Shown: in pieces, positions 28,545 to 41,002 of the stretch | How positions within the stretch are numbered: position 1 is the first letter of the stretch | How the letters are laid out: the number at the start of each line of letters is the position of its first letter | Assembly (NCBI GenBank): GCA_037783545.1 | Contig: JBBELK010000453.1 | Span: forward strand, 1,426,001-1,490,000 | Direction: 5' to 3' | From: Henricia sp. BOLD:AAB3569 | Lineage: Eukaryota; Echinodermata; Asteroidea; Spinulosida; Echinasteridae | Length of the DNA stretch: 64,000 nt | Program-made: the position numbers and the translations under genes | The notes under the pieces: generated by a model | The model's database searches: none | Seen by the model: only the letters and a program-made list of their open reading frames with translations | What the model was told of the DNA's origin: nothing

Positions 28545-31500
28545 ATGGAGCTGGCTGACCCCCCTCCTAGCCTGGAGGAAGCCTACCGTACCTTGTTCAC
28601 ACCTGGGGCACTGTCCTTCATTGGCCAGATTGCAGCCAATTTTGATCAACGAGTAGAACAAGTAAGTGTGAACTAGGCTTAGGACTTCAAACCAAATGTT
28701 TCAAATGTTTGGTTTAGATGTACAATGTATTTGATTTAAATGAGGTGTTGGGATTTTGATACCATATCATTTGTAAAATGTTAGTACATGTAGCATATCT
28801 ATTTTTACTATTTCCAACAATTTGTAATCCTTTTTATATTACCTAGATGCTAAATGACAGAGTTCTCAAGAAGGCACATCTGGACAAGTCTCGGAGTCTG
28901 CCTGATTTCTCTCCAGACACCAGCCACGTCAGGTCGGGATCATGGAAGGTAGAGCCTGCTCCACGAAGGCTTAGAAACAGACACGTAGACCTCGGCGATG
29001 TTTCCCCGGCTAATACCAGGCACTTCATTCAAGCACTGCAGTCTTGTGCTCAAGGCATACAGGTTAATATTTAATTCCTTTCAAAATAATAATGTGAATA
29101 TTTTTGTATGCACATATGCAAATTATACTGACCAAAGTGCTCCTGCACTTCTAGGGCATTTTGGGAGATGTGCGGATCCAGAGGTCAGCTAGCTCATATC
29201 CCATGCAGGTTCAATCAGGTACCAATAAAACAATACATGACAAGACTACGTAACTAGACTTAAAGACAGATTACATGATTGGAAAACTTTTTAAAACAGG
29301 AACAGCATTGCATAACTAAAGAATAATGTTGATAAACTTAACTGCCTTGTAGATATTTCAGTCACATCGATGCAGTAATACTTCAGAAAACCTGAAAAAT
29401 TCATGCATGTTTTTGTGTTGAATGAATGGTAAAAGATTGTCTGCAGCAATTTTTTTTTAAAAGCACCTTTGGCATTTTTTTTACAAAGGTACCATTTTAC
29501 ACTGGAAAAAAGATCACGTGGTGTTTGTTACCATTGCTATCAACACTTTTAGTCTGATGAAACGCAAATCCACCAGTTATTGTGTTTGAAGGAATAAACG
29601 GAACATTTGCTTTGCTATTCACCTTCCAGACAGATTTTGACGACGGCCATTGCCCAACATGGAGCACTCAGATCAGAGGCATGTTTAACATCTACCAGGC
29701 TGTTCATGGCAGGTTGTATAGGGACATGCCCTCCATTGAGAAGTTGCCGGTACTCATGCTGAGGCCCAGGGCGTGGAACATGGTTGAACACAATATGCTG
29801 GTTCGTTTCTCTGGTTGCTTTTGATAACTCTTTAGTCACTGTACCACCCCAAATTGTCCTGTCCATTAGTGTAAGTCACCTAAAATTGTTTCCCCTCAAA
29901 CCTCCCCCGGTCTACCCCACCTAAGAAGTGGGAATTGTCACTTTTTGAAGGTCAAAGTCCACAGCCCTAAAGCCCGCCGCACACCTTTGCGGACCATTGG
30001 ATCCGGCAAAATTAAACAAGTTTGATTTGCTATGGTCAGACTGGCCCAAATTGTTTCAGGGCACACCTTTCCGGTAAATGGTCCGGTTATCCGGTTATCC
30101 GGTAAATCGCAAAGGTGTGCGGTGGGCTTAGAGCAAGTGTATGATTTATCACAATCCCCACCCAAGGGTGCAAAACATGCGTGTTTGCTTCCATATGTGC
30201 TGACAATTTTTGTTGTTATGCTTCAAAATGTGGTAAAAAAATATGCGAGCTTCTGGCAGCGGCTTTTTGTCCGGAAGTACCATAGACATTTCTCAAGCAT
30301 TGTAGTGATGAGAGAGTTGACATGATTTTTGTGACTGATCTTTAGGTGAACGGCAAGGAGGTACCTGGCCCCATTTTTGACTTTGGGCTCCTCATGTTTC
30401 ACACTGCCAAAATTCTTCATTCCAAGGACAGTGGTCCATTCTTCTACTTGTCCAAGGTACTGTGCTCCTGTCAGAATAAAAACGAATTTACCCTAAATGA
30501 AGTTAAAGATGAATAAATTAAAAGTCAGTGTTGTTAGACTCAAACTCGAGACTCAAATTTTTCTAACTTGATTTGACTCGAGTATCCAACCTCAGTTGAC
30601 TTAAAGGAAGGGACAACACTTGCAAAGGGTTGCCTAACTTTGTACGCTTCATGTAAGTCATTATCTTTTGCAGTTCGGTGCTCGGAGTTGGAAGGCGTGA
30701 GTCGGGACACAATTAACAGATTTTACACACTTAATGTTGTGTGGGAGTCGGGAAACCAGGCAACCATCTCGATGTCATCCATGCAATCATTGCATGGTTG
30801 ACATCATCATCCCTTTCAAAATGTAAAATATGGCGCAGCACATAGTTGCATTAGTTGCAGAGTTTATCATCAAAATGAATTTGGTTGCCGACATTAAAAC
30901 AAGATTCTCTGATTCTCATAAAGGTTTATGCCCTGGGCAATACATCGGTAATGTTTTTGATTAAATTACCGATAACTTCAAACAAGTGTTGTCCCTTCCT
31001 TTAATTGTCACTGTTTCAAATGATTTAACAAACGACAAAGGATGGATGCACAAAAGAATGCCTTCGTTGCAGTTCATTTGAAAAACTTCTGACTTTGACT
31101 CAGGGCTTGTGATGGACTCGACAACAAGCTTGTGTGAGCAGTCTAAAATGAGCTTGGTTTTGCCTCCTTTTGCAGTTGGAGGGATACAAGGAGGCCAGAC
31201 TTTGGAGGGACATCTTTGTATTTACAGAGGAAAAGGTACTGTGATACTGGTTATGAGGTAAAACCATTCTAGGTTGCATTTCTGGACAACAGGGTTCGAT
31301 TTGGAAAAAAAAATATGCATGCACAAATGTGCTTTCTTCTTGAAAATTGGCTGAATTTTGCATGCACAGATAACATTTTGGGAATCACTTTAAACAGGTC
31401 CTCACTTCAAAAGGAAATCACTGAAGCAGAACAGCCTTGAAAGCGATTCCAACCTTGTTATCTACAAGTTCACTGTATTTAACAAACTTCTGTTATGATC

Positions 31501-34500
31501 AAGAATCAATACTTTAGGAAAATTACATTTCTTTTTTAATTGAACCGAATATACTTTTGAAAAATGCGTACTTGTACCTTGGTTAGCAATTTGTGATTAT
31601 ATTTAACCTGATTGTAGGACTTCTTTTATTGGTCGTTCAGCTTGGGTTAAGAACCGGCACCATCAAAGCGACTGTGCTGATTGAGAATGTGTTTGCAGCG
31701 TTTGAGATGCATGAAATACTGCATGAGCTCCGCTATCACTCCGCTGGCCTCAACTGTGGCATATGGGATTATTCAGCTTCATTCATCAATAAATTTGGTA
31801 AATAACACCCATCTGTCTTTACCAGGCTTCGATCTTTACAGCGGCCACCAGTGGCCATTGCCGCTATGCCCCAGTGAATTGCTGTGATGCCCTTTTAATC
31901 GCAACACTTCAGCTCTGAACACTACGCTTCAAATTTGCAGCAGAAATGTCTCCCGCACAAAAATAATTTGATCATTCTTCTGAATCGCACGGCCGGCCAT
32001 AAAGCTGCTCTCTATTCGGTCCACATGAGCCGGCCTGGTCCCGGTAGTAGTCCGCGGCACGGCCGCTTCGCTATCGCTACACATCGCGGCATGTGCTTGC
32101 ATGATGGTACTGTAGCTAGCCTTGTATAAGTTGTTCCAATACGTTCTCTGTGCAGCGGCACAAAAAGCCTGCGAAAAGCAATGCGCGTGAACACAGTAAA
32201 TCCAAGCGAGTGGCTTGATAAAAGGCCAACCCGTGCCAATCGCTGTTTTGCTAACTTAAACGTTATTGGCTAGAATTTAGTACCAACGTGTCATATTAGT
32301 TTTATCGACCAATCAGCATGCGTTTTACAACAAGGTCGCTACACGTTCTTGGAAAACATATGACATGTTTTTGTGTGTATGCGATATGCACTATACTATT
32401 GCATGCAGTTGATCAGTTATGGATTAAGTGTATGTATTTGAGAAATGAGAATACATGTATTTCGAAAGTGGAACGGTATTGTCAAACAAGCTAACGGCAA
32501 GGACTGGCCGTGGCCGTCTCGAGCCTGCCACCACATGCAGCGCACGCTGAGGGTATTGTCGGTATGCATATGTATTGTGCTATTGAACGCGCCCCTGATT
32601 TACACACAGGTTGGTTTTTGTCAATCACACATGGGACAATGCCATTTTTAAAGGTTTTCCACACATGTAATCTTTCTTTAAGATGCCTGACTTTTGATTT
32701 TTGATGCTTGAAACCGATGTGTGCTCAGGCCTTAAGTAGTATTGTTACAGTCATTTTAAATCTTTGCTGGAAGACAAAGTTTTCACCTTTGATTCTTAAT
32801 ACTGTTCTAGGAAATCGGCCAGAATTTGTGCTTCCAGATCGCAGCAAGTACGTCAACATGCAGCGCCATTTCCTAAAGAGTTACTTGGACCTAACGATCA
32901 AGACTTGTCACGGCCGCAACTGCCATGCCACAGGCGGAATGGGTGCGACACTGCTCCCTGATAGAGAAGGGGCGGAATATCAACGGAAGATGGATCTGGC
33001 ATTGCAGTATGTACAATTAGTGTCAAAAGTTTACGTACACCTTGGCAAAAAATATAAAACTGAAATTTTCTTTAAGTCTGCATAACCCATTTGACTGAAC
33101 TTTGTTGGTGATTAATCAGTAATAGTGTCTTTATAATTATTTTGGCCAGAGGTGCTTTACAAAAAATGGCCTTGAAACTGATTTCTTGTACATTTCATGC
33201 GTTATGTCAGAATTCCAATGGGTCAAAAGTAAATTAGAACTTTTCAAGTTCTTTTTAAGATAACGTCAAGATGATGTCATCTAATAAGCAACAGTTGCAT
33301 TACCGATGTCAAGATTAAACTCTTGTTTCCTGACTGTAGTACCGATTAATTAAAGTCGGTGGTAACATGACTCACTCGCTACTCAAGTCCAAAAGCTGAA
33401 CTACAAAACATTGTGTCGTACTGCGACTGTTAATTCTGCCTATTTGTTTTTAGCACAAAGGGCATCTGTTTTAACAAATTGAAACAAATGCAAATGTTTA
33501 ATAATACTTCAAATGTTGCATCCCACAGTGTTGAGTGTATTCAACTTTCTTTTTTTGTTTGTTTGTCACTTTGAAGGGCCAAGTTAAATGAGATCAAGGC
33601 TGGAGCTGATGGTTTCATGGTGTATGACATACGTCTTGTCAAACCAATGCAACAGGTAGAAAAGATTATGCAAAAATTTTGTCTGTCTGTCAGAATGCAC
33701 GGTTGTATTTTTTTTTTCTTAACCCAGTCAACACCTTAAATTAAAAATTCACATACAAAACAAAATTCTGCAGAAAAGAGTGCAATCATCTTCTTTTAAT
33801 ATAAACTTGGCTTGCATTTACGTTTTCTATTTTGCTTTGCAACAGGGAACTGGAGTATGTGAGTTGCTTGTACATTTCACAAACTAAATTTGTGCAAACT
33901 TTCACAAAATCTCTTGCCCACTGCTGTGCTAGTTGCACTATTTTTGGCTTTGTTGGTGTCCATTGCAAAAGCACAGGGAAACCTGGATTTTTAGAATAAA
34001 GCTATTGCCCAAGCAACTAACAAAAGGTGACATTGGCTTGCAGTTGTCAAGCTTTTCAGCCATTTTAAACATTTCTTTTCAGTTGTTTGAAATGTACGCT
34101 CCCTCTGATAACCAGTACTCCGTCTTGAGACCTGATGTCAACGTGACAAAAGATGATCTACTTATCATGCCATCGGTAAAGAAAAAGATTTTTCTGTCCT
34201 CCCACATTTGGTTACTTTATTTGTCGACAATGTATCCCCACCCTATAGCCAACTAATGTACATGTATTTCTTTGCTGTTATTTCTTTCCTTTATTAGGGT
34301 GGAGTAACATTGCCAGGACTGAAGCACAATATTGCTGTTTCCATCCTTTTCATTGATTCCTGGTTGAAAGGTACGATATTCAAGTCTTTATAGACTGTAT
34401 TGAATAGCTGCTATCTTGCCATTCTTTGTTCCTTGGGGGCATGCATGGTTGCACATAATACAAAATACATCTAAAACTGTTTTCTTTTTCTTTTATTTTT

Positions 34501-35716
34501 GCACAGAGCAAGGACACTTCTACTACAAAGGAGCAGTTGAAGACTCGGCAACAGCAGAAATATCCAGATCACAGGTGAGACAATTTGAACTGAAAGTTGG
34601 AATTTTCAAAAATTTGATATTGGTATTTTTTAATTGGCAGAAAAAAATGGTATATAACACGTACAGTAAAACTATTCCCCCAACGCAACATGGCTTGGAG
34701 AGGTGGTAGTGTTCGAACAAATCTTACAAAACTTCAAACGAAGAAAGCTATCGTCAAAATTGGTCTGAACATTTTTTAAATTGTTGGTTGACGCAAACAA
34801 TTTAAAATAATATAGAATAAGATTCCCTTTTTTTCAAATATTACAAAAACCCTTAAAGAGGAAGAATCCCCCTTGACGAAAATCCAGCATTTAGGCTTTT
34901 TTCGATAGTCCAAACATCCCTCTTGCCGACGTGGATTTTTATTATTTTTTAATTGTCGGTTTTAAGTGGATAAATTGCAAGCAAAAGTGCGCTTTTCAAA
35001 AATGAGATTTTCGCGATTTCTGAAACGCTCATTAGGTATTCATGATATGCGCGTGTCCCCGTGACGCAATCCTGAGAAAGAGAAGTGTATTTTCCATTCA
35101 ATACTGCACAGACCATTTTGTATGTTTCTCAGGATGACGTCAAAACTCTGTTGATAAACAAGCCAAGTGACCTCGAGCGTTTCAGAATCTCGGGTGAAGA
35201 GGGTCGGAACTGCTTTACGTTTTAAGCAAAAGCCTGTCGATTTTTTGTGAAAAACAAGTTGTGATGGTGTTGTAGACACATACACCTCCATGATAAACAG
35301 AAAAACCAAAAAAAATGTGGAAGGGGGGATTCTAGCTGTTTAAATTGACCTGTCCTTCAATTTTTGACTTTGAACCAGCGTTATAGGAAATAGTGGAGTG
35401 CGACTTTACGCTACAGCCCAATATATTTATCCTTACATGACAGATCTGGCAGTGGATCCGCCACAGAGCACGCCTCGAGGACAGAGGCGAACCCGTCACA
35501 TACACCTTAGTCAGAGACCTGAGCATCGAGTTCCTCCACCAACAAATCGACGAGAACGCTGACTTTGCCACAACTAAACAGCGGAAGCGTCTGCTTATGG
35601 CAGCGGACATCTTCAAGCAGCTTGTCGCCAAGAAAACCTTCCCAGAATTCATCACAACGTACTTGAGTTTCGAGAACAGCTTCCGGACCAGCGACTGGCA
35701 TGCAGCCAAGTTGTAG
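28545..35716 (+). CDS. Malate synthase (glyoxylate cycle), 537 aa, PTS1-type C-terminus
   Basis: The enzyme condenses glyoxylate with acetyl-CoA to give malate. Coding exons: 28545-28661, 28847-29062, 29630-29800, 30346-30456, 31176-31235, 31641-31797, 32811-33006, 33577-33655, 34083-34175, 34298-34370, 34507-34574, 35444-35716. All borders are GT-AG and phases agree. The 537-residue length matches A-type malate synthases. Key blocks are [10 protein letters not shown] (~143-152), [22 protein letters not shown] (231-240), [15 protein letters not shown] (255-269), LIKTCH-like TIKTCHGR, and [17 protein letters not shown], whose Asp437 corresponds to the family's catalytic base. The C-terminal AKL is a classic peroxisomal targeting tripeptide. 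An acceptor at 28532 precedes the ATG by 12 nt, so at least one non-coding 5' exon is likely. Oddities: the usual GHDGTW..HP segment reads [10 protein letters not shown], and the PROSITE-type signature deviates at RYH. A diverged activity is possible, but the family assignment is secure. Confidence 0.95.
29260..29560 (+). mobile_element. MITE subfamily B, 3'-truncated copy in malate synthase intron 2
   Basis: Begins TTAAAGACAGATTACATGAT and matches the 11418 copy through the GTGGTGTTTGTTACCATTGC block. The right terminus is missing. Confidence 0.6.
29971..30129. mobile_element. MITE in malate synthase intron 3
   Basis: AGCCCGCCGCACACCTTTGC is mirrored by GCAAAGGTGTGCGGTGGGCT over 20 bp with one mismatch. 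The interior repeats TCCGGTTA. Confidence 0.85.
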
Positions 35717-36179
35717 AGATTTGTTTGGGTTTAAATTGGTTTATGGGTCATTCCACGAGGCTGGGTACAAAAAGTGTGACATACAAGATCTTAAATATGA
35801 GTAACATTACGTACTTTAGTAAGTATATTAATTTCATAAAGAAACACATGTTACACTACAATAGAAGTATTTGTATCATATTGTAACAAAACTACAGACC
35901 TCCAAAATGTACTCGTAGTGTTAAACATATGTGGTGTCCATGTTGTGTAGGTAAGACAAATATTTCATGTTAGAGATTGGTCAGTGAAAACAACATGATT
36001 ATATTGGGACACCTAGCCATATTCAGTACAACTAATATTTCACCAGATAAATAATTCTCCAGTCTTTAAATAGAAGAACTTGTACCAACGCAACATGGAC
36101 ACCGCTTTTAAAAAATATACCCAACCTAATGGAATGACCCTTATGGAACTTTAATTCGCAGCTTGTGGGCAGAATTGCA

Positions 36180-36315
36180 TGAAGCTTACACTTGGAGCAA
36201 TTGTGGTTAAGTGCCTTGCTCAAGGGCACTGCTACCACGGCCAGGTGTCAAACCTGCAACACTAAAATTTGAGTGTTTTGAGTCTACGACCCAAACCACA
36301 CGGCCACAGTACCCC
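36180..36315 (-). mobile_element. SINE fragment related to 12344
   Basis: The minus strand begins GGGGTACTGTGGCCGTGTGG and carries GTGCCCTTGAGCAAGGCACT, as in the 12344 SINE. It is just downstream of malate synthase. A shorter relic of the same body is at 45180-45245. Confidence 0.7.
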
Positions 36316-37207
36316 GCACGATAAAAGTCAGAGCTGTCACACTTTGTATGAGCATGGGATGTTGAACTCACCAAAATACAACTTCTGGTATGGTGCCTGA
36401 TCACCATTGAAATGAAACAACTAAACTTGGAATGAGAGAAAAACCTGCTCCGATTAGGCCCTTTTTCTCTCATCCCAAGTTTGGTTACAGGATTAATAGG
36501 TATGGGAAATTGTCGCCAACTTAGGAGTTATGGGGGTATTTCTATGTATATATTGAACAAAGAATTGAAGAATTTACCTACTGTAATCAACGGCTTACTT
36601 AATTCTTAAGGTATACCAAATTGCCAATTACATGTATGATTCCATCCATTAAGAAAATGACAATTAAAGATGATTTTATATAAATTATGCATGTGCACAC
36701 GTACTATTTTACAAGGTCACTCTCACGTAACAAAACTAGATTACCATGGTATTATGGCTTTATTTTGCCTGCAGTGTAAACAGGGAACTAGCCTAAATAG
36801 GATGGAGGCTTTGCACGATTTCTTGAAAACAATTTTTCTTTTTCTCTGAATGTAGATGAGGTACTGAGTTGACATTATACACAGATTGACATGGAGATCA
36901 CATGTAATGCCATTTGTAACAGTTATCCAATCAATCTTTAAAAACCACTTAGTGTTACTGCTACACCAGGTAATTCTTGGAGGGGTAACTAAATTTGTGT
37001 AATGGAGGAATGCAGTTTCTAAAGTAAATTATACACTTAGAAAATTAAGTTCAACAAATGACTTGTTTCCAAAATAGTTTTATTTTATTCCTATTAATTA
37101 TTATGCCAAGACGAGGAATATTTAGTTGTATTTATGATCTTTGTAAATTACACTGTTCTGTCAAGACACTAAAAGGAAGAGCATGGTGTAATTGTATAAA
37201 CTTTGAA

Positions 37208-37213
37208 AATAAA
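37208..37213 (+). terminator. Possible polyadenylation signal for malate synthase
   Basis: AATAAA lies about 1.5 kb after the malate synthase stop and is the first canonical signal I noticed on this strand. The intervening sequence includes SINE and repeat fragments, so a shorter 3' end using a variant signal is equally possible. Confidence 0.2.
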
Positions 37214-37685
37214 ACCATCTGATTGTAAAACGGTGTATTTCACATGCAGTCTTACTACATTACCCCCAACTTTCTGAGAGCATTGTTAGATTGTACACAC
37301 CATTTACAGACAAATTTGAACCCACTATATCTGTAGATGTAACAAAGTTAAAGCAAAGAAACTGAAATCAAAACTGCTGCTTTATGTGAAGAAAATGCAA
37401 TGTTTTTGTACCTAAAACGGCAAATTCTACAAGCATTACAGGGAATCATTTGACACCTCGGCAGCATTATACACCTAGTTCATGCAGGCAATGTTCTCTA
37501 GGAAACCTTTACAGCAACACAGTATACACCTTGAGGTTTGCACAACTGTATGTACGTGTAAGCTGCTTTGCGTGCCCCGCCACCCTACCCCACTTTGAAA
37601 AGGGTCTTTCTACTATTAAATTAGGGGTCCATTTTTGGTGTTCCCTGTTACATCTGACATGTTTTTGTAAATTCAGGACCCACTT

Positions 37686-37943
37686 TTAAGGGGAGTTCAC
37701 ACTGCCATTAGTTTGTACACAAACTGGTTTTCCGCTTGTGCTGGGTCAAAGTTCAATTTTTTTAAAACTTTGACTGCGGTGCGCTGACCTTTCCAACACG
37801 CAGCCAATGAGGTATCAGAGAAGCCTCAAGTTACCAGAGTAGAATTTTCTATTTTGGAAAGATCGGCGATTGGGAGCACATGCAACGCGGTGAGCGCATC
37901 GCGGCAGTGTGATTATTCCTGCAATAGTGTGAACTCCCCTTAA
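37686..37943. mobile_element. MITE (TTAAGGGGAGTTCACACT termini)
   Basis: 258 bp between TTAAGGGGAGTTCACACT and AGTGTGAACTCCCCTTAA, an 18-bp perfect inverted repeat in the malate synthase to RAB33 spacer. Confidence 0.9.
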
Positions 37944-39263
37944 ATCTTTAAATACTTTCTATCTCAAAGAGTGAGTACATAAAGTACAAACAATAAAAAA
38001 ATTGTTTGAAGGCCATTAATGATTCTTGTATGAATTATAACATTTCAGGTGAAATGGGGACCACTAAATGTCACACGTTTGTACCCCTAATTTATAGAAA
38101 GACCCAGAAGTCTGGCAACGCCACTGCCCGTCATGATCAAATATATACTCTTCGAAAGACAATAGCACGTATACAACCACTGGCATAATATAAAAATATA
38201 TGCATTAATATTGATAAAGATATCTGCTTACATTCATGTATTTGTAAAGCGTTATGCACAAGACAATACAGAGATATACATGCAGACATTTGTTTCAAGG
38301 GATATTATGCAACTAATAATGCATTTTTGTCTAAAGAATTTAATTCACAACATTTATTTTATTGAAATGTTGGTAGTATTTTATTTTTAGCTTAATGGAT
38401 AAAGGCCCGTGGTTTATTTATTTATCATCAATTTCTCTGTGCAAATCTGAATAAATTTAAAACAAATTCAGGAAAATTTGTCCATGCATTGTTTTTACTA
38501 TAAAAAAAACTCCATAAAAGCATACAATGTTCTACAGATGCATTCAGACGAAGTACTGTACACAATCTCTTTGAAAAAAAAAAATGTATGTGCAACACTT
38601 CACTCGTCCCAGACACGCATAGCTTATTAATACAGTATGCATTTTGGAAAAGGTCAAACATGAAACATAATTGATGGCACGACACGATCTACTAAATTAA
38701 ATATAAAGAGTGGGGGAAAACTGATATGGCATGTTTCAAAATAACCGGCAGCATGCTCTACAACATCTGTTATTAAATGTGATCGACTCTGGCAAAACCC
38801 GACGCTTCTCGGCATTTCCCATTACGTGATATGGGCCCACAACTTGCAAATTTGGCAGAATCAACATCGGGATACATTCAAGATTTGTTTTGTTGTTTGA
38901 ACTGTCTCAAAATTCCCCATATTATTGACAAAAAATTAAATAATCAACTAGTTTGTCAAACTTTAAAGACCAATAGCTCCATTTCACTTTTTCTGATCCG
39001 TCACTTTAATTGGTCATAACTTCGCCAAAAATTATCAGAATTTCCTCAAACATGTTTTAAAAGATACCTTTTTGTATGCACACTAAGATGATACCAAAAC
39101 TTAAATTTTGAATTTTCATCACAAGTGTTGGGTTTTTGCTGGAGCCGGTCACAAATGTCTTGTGTGTTGGGCGTTGCCAAGTTTATGTGCACCCACAAAC
39201 ATGCCTATCTACACTGCTCACAAAAAATAAGACTCAAAATGTTCCCGAAATTTCCAATTTCTT

Positions 39264-39632
39264 TTAAAAGGCCCTATGTATCATTCGCAAGATACAACTT
39301 TTTGCAGATTCGTGGAATAAAAGTGTAAAATATCTGAGGAACAATGTTGGTAAACTACGGTAGCCTGAACATTTTGTAGCTACATAGATGCATCAGTGCT
39401 TCAGAAAACATTGAAAATCTATATGACAAGTGAATGGTAAAAAAGTCCCGTGCACGGGACTTTTTTAGAAACCCACCTTCGGTTGTCAATTTCCAACATG
39501 AAATACCTTTTTGATGGAAATAAATTCATGTGGTGTTTGTTACCATTGCTATCGACACTTTGAGTAAGGTTTTTCTTGTCAACTCATGAAAAACAAAATT
39601 GGGTCATTGCAAATGATACAATGGGCATTTAA
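39264..39632 (+). mobile_element. MITE family A, copy 4
   Basis: A full-length copy with both termini, in the malate synthase to RAB33 spacer. The internal palindrome AGTCCCGTGCACGGGACTTT is intact here. Confidence 0.85.
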
Positions 39633-39998
39633 CCTGAAATTTCTTTGTATTTTTGACAGTAAATGATATACCAGTGATAACAAACTCACTAGATATATCT
39701 AATTACTGCAGAAAAATTCAAGGCCGAAATCTTTTTTTGGAAAATGTTTGATATTTTGTTTATGAGCAGCGTAGTCTGCACGGAAATCGTTATGCACCGG
39801 ACATAAAAGCCAAGAAGTAGGCCTACAGTGCATTGCATGTCAGATTCAATTTGTGCATAGCGTGGGTTTAACGGCATGAACACTGATGTGTTTCGACATT
39901 GCACTTGCAATTTAAAGAACAAGCGACAGTCTAGCGAAGATTTTCTCCGTGTAAATTAAAGGTACATTCTGCCCCGACATCCCTGGATGTTTCGTACC

Positions 39999-40331
39999 TT
40001 AAAGCCCCATTACCGTACATCATTTGCAGTAACCCAAAATCTTACTCCATGAGTTGACAAGAAAAACCTTACTGAAAGTGTTGATAGCAATGGTAACAAA
40101 CACCACATGATTTTTTGTCTGTGTAAAATGGGAGAAATTGCCAACGGAAAGTGCTTTTTAAAAAAATACATAATTTGCAAACGATTTTTTTTTTACTATT
40201 AATTCATTCATGTGGCTGAAATTTCTACAAGGCAGTTTATCAACATTATTTTTTAGTTATGTAATGCCGTTGTTCCTGGAATTCGTAAAAATGTTTCATC
40301 TGCAAATGATATGCATGTAATGGGCCTTTAA
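39999..40331 (-). mobile_element. MITE subfamily B, full copy
   Basis: Inverted copy with both ends (TTAAAGCCCC and GGGCCTTTAA), carrying the ATCATTTGC terminal motif at each end. Confidence 0.75.
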
Positions 40332-40460
40332 ATGCACCAAGCCCCACCCATGTAGTGAAACCAATGTCCCTCGTTGACAGAGTTCACTTTATATAGGCTG
40401 TATTACAAGGCTGTAATATGTATGAGATAGGGAAAATGCACATTAACACTTTGCACATTA

Positions 40461-40587
40461 ATAGACCGTATCGCCGCCATTTCGTGGGGCACCTTTTGTT
40501 ACTTAAACCGTTCAACAATGGAAGCACAATATGTGCAACCATGCATGTCCTCAAGGAACAATGAAACTGCCCCACGATACGGTCTAT
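40461..40587. mobile_element. MITE family G (ATAGACCGTATCG), short full copy
   Basis: 127 bp from ATAGACCGTATCGCCGCCAT to CCCACGATACGGTCTAT. Fragments of the same family (ATAGACCGTATCGAATAGCT) occur at 4271, 34392 and 41302 and as the outer element at 59152. Confidence 0.8.
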
Positions 40588-40734
40588 AGATTATACCAGC
40601 ATAAATTTTTACTATGAAATGTACAGGCAGACCCATGCACTAATTATATGCATTGGTTTTACATGCATACAGTGAAAACCCGAATCAAACCAGTTAAAAC
40701 AGCCGAGATAGCAGTGTGTTATCACTGAGCTCTA

Positions 40735-41002
40735 TAGACCTTTATCACGGTGTGTCCCTTTTTGTCTTGTTCCCTATAGTACGTGTTGGGTACGATCAGT
40801 GCGTCTGCCCGTATCTTCCGTTGAGAATCACTGTCCATGCTACGCGCTCTCTTGATCGCGCAACATCTCTGCCATTGTGATGTGATGCACACAATGAACA
40901 ATTTCAAAAGGGGACCAAACTTTTTTTCTGCAAGCCTCGCTTTGGTCATGTTCATTTTAATAGGAGAAAAAGGAAGATGGCCGCACCGTGATAAAGGTCT
41001 AT
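40735..41002. mobile_element. MITE family F, full copy
   Basis: 268 bp bounded by TAGACCTTTATCACGGTG and CACCGTGATAAAGGTCTA, an 18-bp inverted repeat. Confidence 0.85.

Larger units (their letters stand above)
35717..39263. other. Malate synthase 3' flank, no further gene seen
   Basis: Probably includes the malate synthase 3' UTR. The rest is repeats: a SINE fragment at 36180, a dispersed repeat at 36640 and a MITE at 37686. No convincing exon was found on either strand. Confidence 0.4.
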
